Both the position numbers and the translations under genes were made by a program. The notes below the pieces were generated by a model. The model made no database searches and was not told the origin of the DNA. It was given only the letters and a program-made list of their open reading frames with translations. Source: CAYOZN01 sp964408455 (GTDB lineage: Bacteria > Planctomycetota > Phycisphaerae > UBA1845 > UTPLA1). From it: a stretch of 64,000 nt of DNA. Shown here in pieces: positions 18,578-29,512 of the stretch; the stretch's first letter is position 1; every line of letters starts with the position of its first letter. Location of the stretch: contig CAYOZN010000004.1 of NCBI GenBank assembly GCA_964408455.1, positions 62,001-126,000 on the forward strand, read 5' to 3'.

Positions 18578-19017
18578 GCCTGCGGGACCTTCTCTCGTGC
18601 CGAACCCGGATCAAAAGGCCAATCGGAGCGGCAGACCCGCACGGTGCGGCGCCGCTCCGGCTGGCAGGAGAAATTCCGCTGCGGGGAAATGCCGGGCCGT
18701 TCGGGACAAACCGACATCTCTCAGTAGACAAAAAGACATCTGCGCGCGAGGCGCGCAAAAATTCCGGACTTTTTTTGAAGATTTTTTTTCCCCGCGACTC
18801 GCCACACCGCTCGTTATTTCCCCGCCGGTCGACTAAGTCTTTGTCCACAGGAAAATTACGGCATTCGGCTCCCGCGCCCGGCCCGCCGCCGGCATGGCGT
18901 CCTTCGCGGCTCAATCGCTCGCGGCCGCGCCAAGCGCGGTGCCCCCACCCCGGTGTGCACCCCCCCCCCACCCCATCGGGTAGAATTTGGACATGTCCTC
19001 GCGGCGAAGGAGGACGC
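18578..19017. other. Intergenic region before ECF sigma gene
   Basis: Contains repeat copy B (18728-18768), A/T-rich tracts (TTTTTTTGAAGATTTTTTTT at 18770-18789), a run of twelve or so C near 18958-18970 and the ribosome-binding site of the sigma factor gene (AAGGAGG, 19007-19013). No gene seen. Confidence 0.55.
18728..18768 (+). repeat. 41-bp intergenic repeat, copy B
   Basis: Nearly identical to copy A (38/41). In this copy the centre forms a perfect palindrome, TGCGCGC-GAG-GCGCGCA (18741-18757). It lies 150 bases upstream of the minus-strand gene at 18577 and 250 bases upstream of the plus-strand sigma factor gene. Confidence 0.8.
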
Positions 19018-19620
19018 ATGTGCCGCAAAGCGGGGCCTCCGGCCACCGAGCCCCAGGGTATGGAATTGGACCAAATCCGCATCGAACAAAGCCTGCTTGT
19101 GCACGCCGAGGACGTCGAGCGTTACATCTCCTCGCACCTGCCTCAGCGGCTGCGGCTCCGCGTCAGCATCGAGGACGTGCTCCAGGAGGTCTGGGCCGAC
19201 GTTTTTCGCAACCACGAGCGTTTCCCCCTGATGGATCCCGAAGCCACGCGCCGCCAGCTGCTGAACCTGGCCAAGTTCAAGCTGCTCGATGCCGAGAAGC
19301 AATACGGCCGCCTGTGCCGGAGCGGGGGCCTGATCGGCGAGCGCCGGGTGCATCGCCCCGGCTCCCTGAGCGGCATGCTGTCCAGCCTGGCGCACCTGCA
19401 AATCACGCCGAGCAAGGATGCGATTCGCACCGAGGCGGAACGGCAACTTCTGGAACGCGTGGACCTGCTTCCCGCAAATCGACGCACGGCTATCCGCCTG
19501 CGTTATATTGAGGAGCGATCGATTGACGACATTGCCAACATGATGGCGGTCACGCGTTCGGCGGCGCGAAGCCTGGTAGCCCAGGGCCTGCGCCAACTTC
19601 GCCATATGATGGCAGAATAG
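19018..19620 (+). CDS. RNA polymerase sigma factor, ECF type
   Basis: A 200-residue ECF-type sigma factor. Region 2 is seen in RLRLRVSIEDVLQEVWADVFRN (about residues 46-67) and region 4 in LPANRRTAIRLRYIEERSIDDIANMMAVTRSAARSLVAQGLRQLR at the C-terminus, a normal sigma4 helix-turn-helix. The start at ATG 19018 has an AAGGAGG four bases upstream, so the longer open frame back to 17905 is not used. It is followed 61 bases later by a Ser/Thr kinase gene, the usual planctomycete pairing in which the kinase is thought to act in the same signalling path. No anti-sigma gene is present. Confidence 0.88.
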   Translation: MCRKAGPPATEPQGMELDQIRIEQSLLVHAEDVERYISSHLPQRLRLRVSIEDVLQEVWADVFRNHERFPLMDPEATRRQLLNLAKFKLLDAEKQYGRLCRSGGLIGERRVHRPGSLSGMLSSLAHLQITPSKDAIRTEAERQLLERVDLLPANRRTAIRLRYIEERSIDDIANMMAVTRSAARSLVAQGLRQLRHMMAE

Positions 19621-19681
19621 ACGCCGTCAGCACCGTCGTCGGCGCTTCATCCCGGCCGGTGAAGACTGAAATGAATGCAAC

Positions 19682-22426
<2,745 letters not shown>

Positions 22427-22433
22427 TGCCTCA

Positions 22434-22682
22434 TCAAGACGGCCGACCGGTCTCAACGATCAGCCGCGCGAGGCAGGACTCGATCACGCTCAAGACCGCA
22501 TTCCGCTCGGCCGCACCGATCCACTGCGCCATCTCCTCGGGCAGCTCCTGCGGGCGATAGTCCGATCCGCCGGGGATGCAGGCCACCAGGTCATTGAGCA
22601 GCCGTTGGGCGGCGGCCAGCCGCAGGGCACCTCGGCGTACCCGTTCTTCGCGAATGATTTGTGCGTCACTGCTTGAAGTCAT
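22434..22682 (-). CDS. Small hypothetical protein
   Basis: An 81-residue protein, probably all helical (IIREERVRRGALRLAAAQRLLNDLVACI). An AGGAAGG lies eight bases before the ATG at 22682. The stop is convergent with the kinase gene, seven bases apart. It lies 57 bases downstream of the calcium-repeat gene on the same strand and may be co-transcribed. Not a family I recognise. Confidence 0.6.
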   Translation of the reverse strand: MTSSSDAQIIREERVRRGALRLAAAQRLLNDLVACIPGGSDYRPQELPEEMAQWIGAAERNAVLSVIESCLARLIVETGRPS

Positions 22683-22739
22683 ATGCCTGATCCTTCCTGT
22701 TGTGCTGGTTGGCCGCGGCAATCCGCCGCCAGCCCGCAC

Positions 22740-24368
22740 TCACCAGCCCTCGTTCAATGGCAGCCCCAGCTCTATTCTCTTCGAAACCAGCAGCATGAAC
22801 TGCTCCTCGCCATCCAGCGGCGAATCCGGTCCCCAGGGGCTGCTGAGAACCCATTCGTAATACTCCGCCCATGCCGCTGCATTGTCGCTCGGTGCGCTAT
22901 CGCCAGCCTCTTCCCACGACACGCCATTCAGCCCGATTCCGGCGACCGATGACTGGTGCATTTCACCGCCCTGGGCCTGCATGGACTGACACTCGTCCGG
23001 CACGCCATTCAGATCGAGATCCTGGCTGATCTCGCTGATGATGTCGCACGAATCGGGCAGGCCGTTCTCGTTGCAGTCGCCGCACGCCGGATCGCCGGAG
23101 CAGCCGGCAATGTCGCATTCATCCGGAATGCCGTTGGCATTGCAGTCGGTGCTGCCCAGCGGCTGAGGAATTTCCATGTCGCACGAGTCGGGGTACGCGT
23201 TCTGGTTGCAGTCCGGCCAGACGGTATTGTCGCCGTCGGGGTCGGAAGGGTCCATGTCGCAGGCGTCGGGCACGCCGTTCTCATTGCAATCATCGTCACA
23301 CGCATCCGGATAGCCGTTCTGGTCGCAGTCCGGATCGATCCATTCGTCGCCGTCAGGATCGCCGACATCCACGTCGCACGCGTCGGGAACGCCGTTTTCA
23401 TCGCAATCCGGGTCGCACTCGTCCGGCACGCCGTTGGCGTCGCAGTCGCTCGATGCCGCGGTGGCGAGATCGTCATCGTCCGGCCACGCATTGTCATTGC
23501 AGTCGGGTTCGCATCCGTCCAGCGTTCCGTCTTCGTCGCCATCCAGTTCCGGATCGCCGGCGATTTCGCACTCGTCCGGAATGCCGTCGCCGTCGCAGTC
23601 GTCGCTGGTGTGTTGCATGATGTCGCCGGGATCGGGGATGCCGTTCTGGTTACAGTCAACTTCGATATCCGGGCACGCCTTGTTGAGCAGCCGCGCGACG
23701 AAGCAGGGTGCGTGACGATGGATGTCGTAATCGCACTCCATCAGGCAGGCGTCCACGAATGGTTGTATATCGCGTGCGTCGGTCAGGCCGTCACCGTTGA
23801 TGTCATACGACGGAATCGCCAACGGCACGTCGTCATCTGAATCGTCGCTCTCTGCCGGTTCATCAGCCCCGGAGTCCTCCGGCTCCAATTCACCGTCCAG
23901 CGTGAATTCGTAATCCAGCAGGGCCGCGCCGGGCGGCGGCGTGCCGGACGATCCCTCGACGAAATAGTCGAGCGACGCCGTGGCGGAGCCGCTCTCCACC
24001 TGCGCGTTTCCCGATATCCCCGGCGGCTGGCAGAACTCCCCGATCGCCGGCTGCTGAGGATCGGCATGGTTGACCCACCAGAGACCATCGGGCGTGTCGA
24101 CCACGGGCGTCGCGTCGGTCCACAGGTCGTCGCATGGCAGCGTCTCGCCCCGACGCCGGATCGATGCGTGTTCCACGCTCCAACCAACGGAGTTCCCGTT
24201 TGTGGCCGTGGCCTGCAATTGCAGCCCGATGCGCCAGGCATCGCCCTCCTCGGGCGCCTGCGGATCGATGGCGATCCGAAATCGCAGCGCCGTCTCCTGG
24301 CTGGTCGCCTGCGCCATGACGTTCGCCGGCACAACGAACAGAAGCAGCGTGAACAATGGAGCGCGCAT
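22740..24368 (-). CDS. Secreted protein with calcium-binding DxNxNGIPDEC repeats
   Basis: A 542-residue exported protein. Signal peptide residues 1-19 (LFTLLLFVVPANVMA), a beta-rich domain of about 170 residues, an acidic linker, then a dockerin-like start (DINGDGLTDARDIQPFVDACL) and a long array of about 14 thrombospondin-3-like repeats (DCNQNGIPDPGDI, DCDANGVPDECD, DCNENGVPDACDM). The last 60 residues, NAAAWAEYYEWVLSSPWG...FMLLVSKRIELGLPLNEGW, match in pattern the C-terminus of the protein at 13797-16514. GGAGAGG precedes the ATG at 24368; the frame continues upstream to 24665 but runs through the intergenic 41-bp repeat, so the longer start is rejected. Confidence 0.82.
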   Translation of the reverse strand: MRAPLFTLLLFVVPANVMAQATSQETALRFRIAIDPQAPEEGDAWRIGLQLQATATNGNSVGWSVEHASIRRRGETLPCDDLWTDATPVVDTPDGLWWVNHADPQQPAIGEFCQPPGISGNAQVESGSATASLDYFVEGSSGTPPPGAALLDYEFTLDGELEPEDSGADEPAESDDSDDDVPLAIPSYDINGDGLTDARDIQPFVDACLMECDYDIHRHAPCFVARLLNKACPDIEVDCNQNGIPDPGDIMQHTSDDCDGDGIPDECEIAGDPELDGDEDGTLDGCEPDCNDNAWPDDDDLATAASSDCDANGVPDECDPDCDENGVPDACDVDVGDPDGDEWIDPDCDQNGYPDACDDDCNENGVPDACDMDPSDPDGDNTVWPDCNQNAYPDSCDMEIPQPLGSTDCNANGIPDECDIAGCSGDPACGDCNENGLPDSCDIISEISQDLDLNGVPDECQSMQAQGGEMHQSSVAGIGLNGVSWEEAGDSAPSDNAAAWAEYYEWVLSSPWGPDSPLDGEEQFMLLVSKRIELGLPLNEGW

Positions 24369-24869
24369 GGTCCTCTCCCTCGACGGCGATCGATGCGCGC
24401 ACACTCCCCGGGCGCGGTCGTCGCCGCGTAACGAACGGATCACGTGTTTGCAGGTGGGTGCCTGCCTGGTAAGCGCCGCAGCCGGTATGCCGTAATCGCC
24501 CCGCCTGGCGCATTCGGCAACGCCGACGTATACCAGAAAGACATCTGCGCTCTGCGCGCTCAGCGAATCCGGAATTTTTTTTTGGAAATGCCTTCGCGGC
24601 CCTGGAATCGCGATTCTGATGAGTGCAGGCGCGGTGGGCGGCGATTGCGAATTCGGTCGGCGCAACTGGCGTCATGCCCGCCGCGAAAATTTCCTCAGCG
24701 GAAGTGAAGGGCTTATTCGCTCAATTTCGTAGTTGCTCTTGTCGGCCCGCGACTCAGGCGCCGGAGAGTTGCGCGGTGGCGGCGCGGCCGCCGTCCGGCT
24801 GGATACGATCAAAAGGCATAGCGATCCGGCGCGACCGGCAGCTGACGGGCTTATCTAGAGGAGCGAACG
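24369..24869. other. Intergenic region between divergent surface-protein genes
   Basis: Five hundred bases serving two divergent genes. It contains repeat copy C (24533-24573) followed by nine T (24574-24583) and, near the right end, the Shine-Dalgarno GAGGAG at 24858-24863 for the gene at 24870. No gene or clear promoter recognised. Confidence 0.55.
24533..24573 (+). repeat. 41-bp intergenic repeat, copy C
   Basis: The most diverged copy (about 30/41 with A), retaining GAAAGACATCTGCGC and AATCCGGA. In the minus orientation it lies 165 bases upstream of the gene starting at 24368, close to the 150-base spacing of copy B from the gene starting at 18577. Confidence 0.7.
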
Positions 24870-27143
24870 ATGACGCGAATGACGACCAGATGTTCAGCAA
24901 CAATCCTCGCCGTGGCGCATCTGCTGGCTTCGGCCGCACCCCGAGCCAATGCAATTAACGATCCTGGACCATCCCATGCAGAAGCCGCATCGGTACAACC
25001 TGAGCCGGCCGAGGCATCGCCTAAGCTCGCCGGCGATACTGCCTCCAATGCTGAAGCTGCGATTGACGTCGTCGCGAGTGCATCGGCCACATTCGATCCC
25101 AATGGACCGTTCGACAACGATGGCATCGTCAAGCTTGACGCGGGTCCCGGCGACGCAGAGCTCAGTGCAGATGACATGCCGCCAGAAACAAACGACCAGG
25201 CTCCCGCGGAGCCCGGCGAGCCCGATCCGCGCGGCGGCACGCCGCCGCCCAATGACGCATGCAGCAGCGGCACGGTCATTCCCGGGAACGTCGCCATCTA
25301 CAACCCGCCGCTGCTCAACACCACGGGCGCGACCAACGCGCCGTGCGAAGCCGGCGAAGCGTGCGAAGCCGGCGGCGCGGGCACCAGCAATTCGGTCTGG
25401 TACAGCTACACGCCGGCCTTGTCCGGCCGGGTTGAAATCAACACGTTCGGCAGCAACTACAACACTGTTCTTTCAGTATGGCCCGGCTGCGGCGGCGGAA
25501 CGCCGCCCTTCTGTCTTTTTCCCACGCAGATCGCCTGCAACGACGACGCGTCCTTCGGCACCCAGTCGCAGCTCTTTCTCGACGTCGTCGCCGGATCGAC
25601 CTACCGCATCAAGGTCTCCGATTACAATCTGGCCGACGGCGGAGGCATTCTCAACTTCAACCTGCTGTGGTATCCGCCGAACGACCAGTGCGCCGATGCA
25701 ACCGTCATCTACGGCGTGGCCCACGACGCACCGGCCTATCCGACCCAGGCGGCCGTCACCGAGCTTTGCGAGAATCAGGAATCCTGCGAAGTCAACAACG
25801 TGGGCGTCAGCAACACGGTCTGGTATTCCTACGTCGCACCTTGCGACGGCCTGATCAGCCTCAACACGAATGGCTCCACCTACGACACCGTGCTGTCCGT
25901 CTTCGACAAGTGCGGCTTCTTTTATGCCGTCGATTTTCCGTGCAACTTCGGCGAGACCGCGCCCGTTCAACTCGCCTGCGACGACGACAGCGGTACTGGC
26001 GTCAACTCCCAGATCCTCGACCTGCCGGTCATCGGCGGTGAGACCTACCTGATCAAGGTCTCCGACTACAACACCTCGAGCGGCGGCGGCCTGCTCGACT
26101 TCAACTTCGTCTTCAGCGGCAGTGAAACGCCGGTCGCCGCCATTACGTCGCCCAGTGCGCTCGAATGCGTCTGCGGCGTCGTCGAGGTGACGGGCTCGGC
26201 CCACGCCGGCGCGGGCCCGGTCGTCCGTACGCTCGAATACCAGCTCACCGGCGCGTCCTCGTGGGAACTGATCTCCTCCGCCACGACGCCTGTCAACGCC
26301 GGCCTCCTGGGAAGCTGGAACACAACGGGTCTGGCCCAGGGGTATTACGTGCTGCGGCTGACCGTGCAGAACGCCTGCGGCATGACCGAGACCGCGGTGG
26401 CCCTGGCATTTGTCGACGCGACGTTCGATACGTTCGATCTTCGCGCTCCGCTCGATGGCGCCCTCGTCGGCGGGACGACCTGCATCGACGGCACCGTCTG
26501 GGATCGCTGCTTCGACAGCTACACCGTGGACTATCGCCCTGCTGGAGTTGGCGCGTTTACACCAGTGGATCCAACAAATCCCGCGTATCCGGCACCCGTC
26601 ATTAACGATCCCCTCGCCGGCCCCGGATGGAACACCACCGCGCTTGCCGACGGCGACTATGAGCTGCGCATCGAGGGCCTCGATCAGTGCGGTCATTCCG
26701 CGGCGGCGACGCTCACGGTCACGGTGGACAACACGCCGCCGGTCGCCGAAATCACCAGTCCGCTTTCGTGCAGCCTCGTTGGGGACGCCGTGGAGATCAT
26801 CGGTACCGCCGACGACGCTCACCTTGCCGGCTGGGCGCTTCAATACACCGGCGGCGACGAAAATGGATGGGTCACCATCGCCAGCGACGATACGCCGGTG
26901 ATTGACGGGGTGCTGGCCGTCTGGAACACGGGCGAACTCCCGGCCTGCGCATACACGCTTCGCCTCATCGCCACCGACGCGACACCGCTGAACTGCGGGC
27001 CGCTGCGGGCACAGGCCGAGTACACCGTTACCGTCGACCTGGGCACGGCGACGTCGTGCTGCGACATCAACCACGATGGAAACAGCGACGGCCTAGACGT
27101 GGCGCCATTCGTCAACTGCATCCTCAACGGCGTCTGTCCGTGA
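24870..27143 (+). CDS. Secreted PPC/Ig-like/dockerin multidomain protein
   Basis: A 757-residue exported protein. Signal peptide about residues 1-28, an acidic Ala/Pro-rich linker, then two homologous beta-sandwich domains of about 130 residues, each opening PPNDxC and containing NxVWYSYxxxxxGxxxxNTxGSxYxTVLSV, CxDD, and YxIKVSDYN. This is the pre-peptidase C-terminal-like pattern of planctomycete surface proteins. Three Ig-like repeats follow (each with ITSPxxxxxVxGxxEVxGxA and WNTxxLxxGxYxLR), and a C-terminal dockerin-like unit (DINHDGNSDGLDVAPFVNCIL). It probably acts outside the cell. GAGGAG precedes the ATG; a terminator follows at 27183. Confidence 0.85.
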   Translation: MTRMTTRCSATILAVAHLLASAAPRANAINDPGPSHAEAASVQPEPAEASPKLAGDTASNAEAAIDVVASASATFDPNGPFDNDGIVKLDAGPGDAELSADDMPPETNDQAPAEPGEPDPRGGTPPPNDACSSGTVIPGNVAIYNPPLLNTTGATNAPCEAGEACEAGGAGTSNSVWYSYTPALSGRVEINTFGSNYNTVLSVWPGCGGGTPPFCLFPTQIACNDDASFGTQSQLFLDVVAGSTYRIKVSDYNLADGGGILNFNLLWYPPNDQCADATVIYGVAHDAPAYPTQAAVTELCENQESCEVNNVGVSNTVWYSYVAPCDGLISLNTNGSTYDTVLSVFDKCGFFYAVDFPCNFGETAPVQLACDDDSGTGVNSQILDLPVIGGETYLIKVSDYNTSSGGGLLDFNFVFSGSETPVAAITSPSALECVCGVVEVTGSAHAGAGPVVRTLEYQLTGASSWELISSATTPVNAGLLGSWNTTGLAQGYYVLRLTVQNACGMTETAVALAFVDATFDTFDLRAPLDGALVGGTTCIDGTVWDRCFDSYTVDYRPAGVGAFTPVDPTNPAYPAPVINDPLAGPGWNTTALADGDYELRIEGLDQCGHSAAATLTVTVDNTPPVAEITSPLSCSLVGDAVEIIGTADDAHLAGWALQYTGGDENGWVTIASDDTPVIDGVLAVWNTGELPACAYTLRLIATDATPLNCGPLRAQAEYTVTVDLGTATSCCDINHDGNSDGLDVAPFVNCILNGVCP

Positions 27144-27462
27144 TTGCGCGCGCGTCCGCGCGTTGAACATTCATGCCGCTCGAAGTGCCCCGGGGGCCCA
27201 GGTTGCTCCGGGGCACTTTTGCGCGCGCAGTCGTCACCAATCCTGGCACGAACGCGTGTTACCCATCAGGATGTTTGCAGAGCAACTGGCGGGAGAGCCT
27301 GCTGCCTGGCACCGACGTGTGCGCGATCGGAGCGGGGAGTGCGGCTGGAGTGAATCGATCGGAGCCGTCCTTATGCCGGGACGGTTCGGTTGCCCGGAGG
27401 TCTTGGCACGGGTAATCTCTGTCGATTCGACGCGATACCGGCGTTGCCCGGCGGCGTGTCGG
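27144..27462. other. Intergenic stretch before the selenocysteine tRNA
   Basis: Contains the terminator at 27183-27220 and a small CCGTCC/GGACGG hairpin near 27365-27385. No coding frame with a plausible composition and no clear promoter for the tRNA. Confidence 0.5.
27183..27220 (+). terminator. Rho-independent terminator
   Basis: Perfect 11-bp stem, AAGTGCCCCGG (27183-27193) with CCGGGGCACTT (27208-27218), then TT. The T-run is short, but the stem starts 40 bases after the stop of the PPC/dockerin protein gene. The A and T ends of the stem make it usable in either direction. Confidence 0.75.
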
Positions 27463-27556
27463 GGGAGCGTCCGGGTTCCTGGTGGGCCCCTCGGTCTTCA
27501 AAGCCGTTGAGGCGCCGTTTACGGCGCCTGGTGGGTTCGATTCCCATCCGCTCCCG
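27463..27556 (+). tRNA. selC: tRNA-Sec (selenocysteine, anticodon TCA)
   Basis: A 94-base tRNA with the hallmarks of bacterial selenocysteine tRNA: acceptor GGGAGCG/CGCTCCC, an extended 6-bp D-stem (GGGTTC/GGGCCC with G-T pairs), anticodon loop CTTCAAA giving TCA, a long variable arm (AGGCGCCG-TTTA-CGGCGCCT), T-arm GTGGG-TTCGATT-CCCAT, and G as discriminator base. CCA is not encoded. It reads UGA as selenocysteine when charged by SerRS and SelA and delivered by SelB; none of these partner genes is in the window. Confidence 0.93.
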
Positions 27557-27619
27557 TGAACGCATTCACGTCTAATTCAGGGCAATGCACGGTCGCAACT
27601 GCGACCGTCGATGCCGCCT

Positions 27620-28012
27620 TCACGTCGGCAGCTTGATGGTGGCATCTTCATCGTAGGTGATGGGCAGATCACCCGCCTCCAGCAGATTATTCCTGAGTGC
27701 CAGGCTGAAGCGCTGCATGTGGCACAGGAGCTGCGCCGTCGTTGCCCGAGGCAGAAACCGCGTCGCCCTGAGTTCCCCGAACAATCGACCCTGACGCCTC
27801 GCTTCGTCGACGCCGTTGGCTTCGACGGCGTAGACGGAAATCAGTTCACCGCCTTCGCGGAAAATCGAAATGCCCACCGGATAATATCGCTGTGTATCCA
27901 GCCCGATGTTCTGAAAGAAGTTCGACATGCCTCGGCGCGATGTCTTCTCCCAGTCGCAGCCTACCTGCCCGATCCACTCGTTGATGTGCGCAAGCGGTTT
28001 CAGAATGGCCAT
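27620..28012 (-). CDS. Hypothetical protein
   Basis: A 130-residue soluble protein with no family I recognise. Visible segments include HINEWIGQVGCDWEKTSRRGMSNFFQNIGLDTQRYYPVGISIFREGG in its first half (alternating strands and helices) and a C-terminal helix (QLLCHMQRFSLALRNNLLEAGD). The ATG at 28012 is preferred because it precedes the first regular segment; the frame is open to 28090. It is convergent with the selenocysteine tRNA, and nothing links it to selenium metabolism. Confidence 0.6.
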   Translation of the reverse strand: MAILKPLAHINEWIGQVGCDWEKTSRRGMSNFFQNIGLDTQRYYPVGISIFREGGELISVYAVEANGVDEARRQGRLFGELRATRFLPRATTAQLLCHMQRFSLALRNNLLEAGDLPITYDEDATIKLPT

Positions 28013-28255
28013 GACAACACCCGATGTGGCTAAAGATGTGGTGTGCCGCGGGACAACGGTTTCTCGACGGCAACTCGACCCGAAAGTCATCCGCCAATCA
28101 TACCACCGCCCGAGTCTGTGGCCAGAAGAATCCGGAGGATTGCGGGCTATCGAAAACCCCTACGGGAAAACCCACATACCACCCATGCGTTTGTTTGAGC
28201 CATGGACGTGACACGCAGATGTTCAGGTTATCACGCGCGCGAACAAGCAGTGCGT

Positions 28256-29449
28256 TTAGGGCTGCACTGCCGAAACAGGCCCGGATGTGCGGAGATTTCC
28301 ACCGTGCGTCCAGCTTAATATCGCCGAGCCCGGCATCAGGACGTGCTCCTGGCCCGCACCCGCAGAATCCAGCCGCCATATCGTCGCGTTCAACGCCTCC
28401 GGGCTGAACAGATCCCATTCCAGGTGCACCTGGAATGGCGCTGACGGTGGAATTGGATAGCGGAGCGATAGTGCCACGCGGCCGGACCAGAAGCCCAGCC
28501 GGTCCGGCACGGCTACGTTGCCCGCATCGAAGCCATCGGGCGGCAGGACCTCGTCCGCAGGTGCGAGAAAGACGACGCGGCCAAGCTGTTGCGCAACCAG
28601 GGCATCGGCCGCGCGCAGTTTGATTCGCGATGCAACCAACTCCCTGAACTGCTGCGCCACGGTCTTCGCCTCGTCTGCATGAAGGAAATCGACTTCGCGG
28701 CGCGGCAGCGGCATGAACGTTGTCAACGTGGTCAACGGCATGGACACCGTAAGCACCAACTCTTCCGCATCGCTGCGAACCGCGGCCTGTATCGCCGTGA
28801 AGCGCTCTGCCGAGGCGAAAAACGCCCTGCATTCATCCCGGCCGGCAGGGCAACCACCGTTGCGCACGTCCGCGATCTGCATGGATGGCAAACCGAATTC
28901 CACCGTTTCCGCGTTCCCGCGGCTGGTGAGCTGCACCAGGCGTTCCGTCACATCACCGGCCGACATGACCGACAGCACGAGTTGAGAAGGGCCTGCCGCA
29001 TTCTCATCCGCGATCGCCTGCTGAAATGTCAGAAAACGCGGCGGACTTGGCAGGGGGAATTCCAGCGAGTACTTCGCCGTCAGCCGCTTCAACTCCGAAA
29101 AGCCCACTCGTTCGCTCCCGCCCGCTTCGAATTGCATGCCGTTGACTTGGCCGCCCAACCGATTGCCCGCCGCGTCCCGCAGGATGAAGCGTTCAAGCAG
29201 GCGATCGCGATGGCGCTCGGCCGCTGCGCGAACGTCGCTTGCATAATACCCGTCGGCGGTTGCCCGGATGCGATAAAGGTGGAGGAAATCCTCGCCGCCG
29301 ATTTCCAGCTCCACCGACACCCGATCGTCATGCACGACGGCCGACCCGCGACTGAGCAGAATCGTATGCGCCTGCGCTGGAGGCGCAGGAAACAGGACGG
29401 CGAACATGCCCGTCGCCACCCATGCCTGAGACTGTCGCAGAAGCCTCAT
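28256..29449 (-). CDS. Secreted hypothetical protein
   Basis: A 397-residue protein with a signal peptide (MRLLRQSQAWVATGMFAVLFPAPPAQAH; cleavage expected after QA). The mature part starts TILLSRGSAVVHDDRVSVELEIGGEDFLHLY, so the first strands are beta; an alpha-beta mixture follows. I do not recognise a family, although HTILLSRGxA...V openings occur in proteins with HupE/UreJ-like neighbours. The ATG at 29449, preceded by GAGG, is preferred to a GTG at 29479 without a ribosome-binding site. It lies 33 bases downstream of the alpha-mannosidase gene and is likely co-transcribed. Confidence 0.62.
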   Translation of the reverse strand: MRLLRQSQAWVATGMFAVLFPAPPAQAHTILLSRGSAVVHDDRVSVELEIGGEDFLHLYRIRATADGYYASDVRAAAERHRDRLLERFILRDAAGNRLGGQVNGMQFEAGGSERVGFSELKRLTAKYSLEFPLPSPPRFLTFQQAIADENAAGPSQLVLSVMSAGDVTERLVQLTSRGNAETVEFGLPSMQIADVRNGGCPAGRDECRAFFASAERFTAIQAAVRSDAEELVLTVSMPLTTLTTFMPLPRREVDFLHADEAKTVAQQFRELVASRIKLRAADALVAQQLGRVVFLAPADEVLPPDGFDAGNVAVPDRLGFWSGRVALSLRYPIPPSAPFQVHLEWDLFSPEALNATIWRLDSAGAGQEHVLMPGSAILSWTHGGNLRTSGPVSAVQP

Positions 29450-29512
29450 CCGAAGCCTCGCACGCTCAATCAATCGCACATCTGCCGCAAGCCTGCTGAC
29501 AGGCCGGCATGC

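Noticed and set aside
17905..19620. 571-codon frame ending in the ECF sigma factor
   Set aside because: The upstream 370 codons are Pro/Arg-rich without any domain and cross a terminator and repeats; ATG 19018 has an ideal ribbon of AAGGAGG four bases upstream.
22740..24665. Longer start (24665) for the calcium-repeat protein
   Set aside because: The extra 99 codons run through the intergenic 41-bp repeat and would bury a perfect signal peptide at 24368.
25473..27074. Minus-strand open frame of 533 codons
   Set aside because: Antisense to the PPC/Ig/dockerin protein, whose domains are unmistakable.
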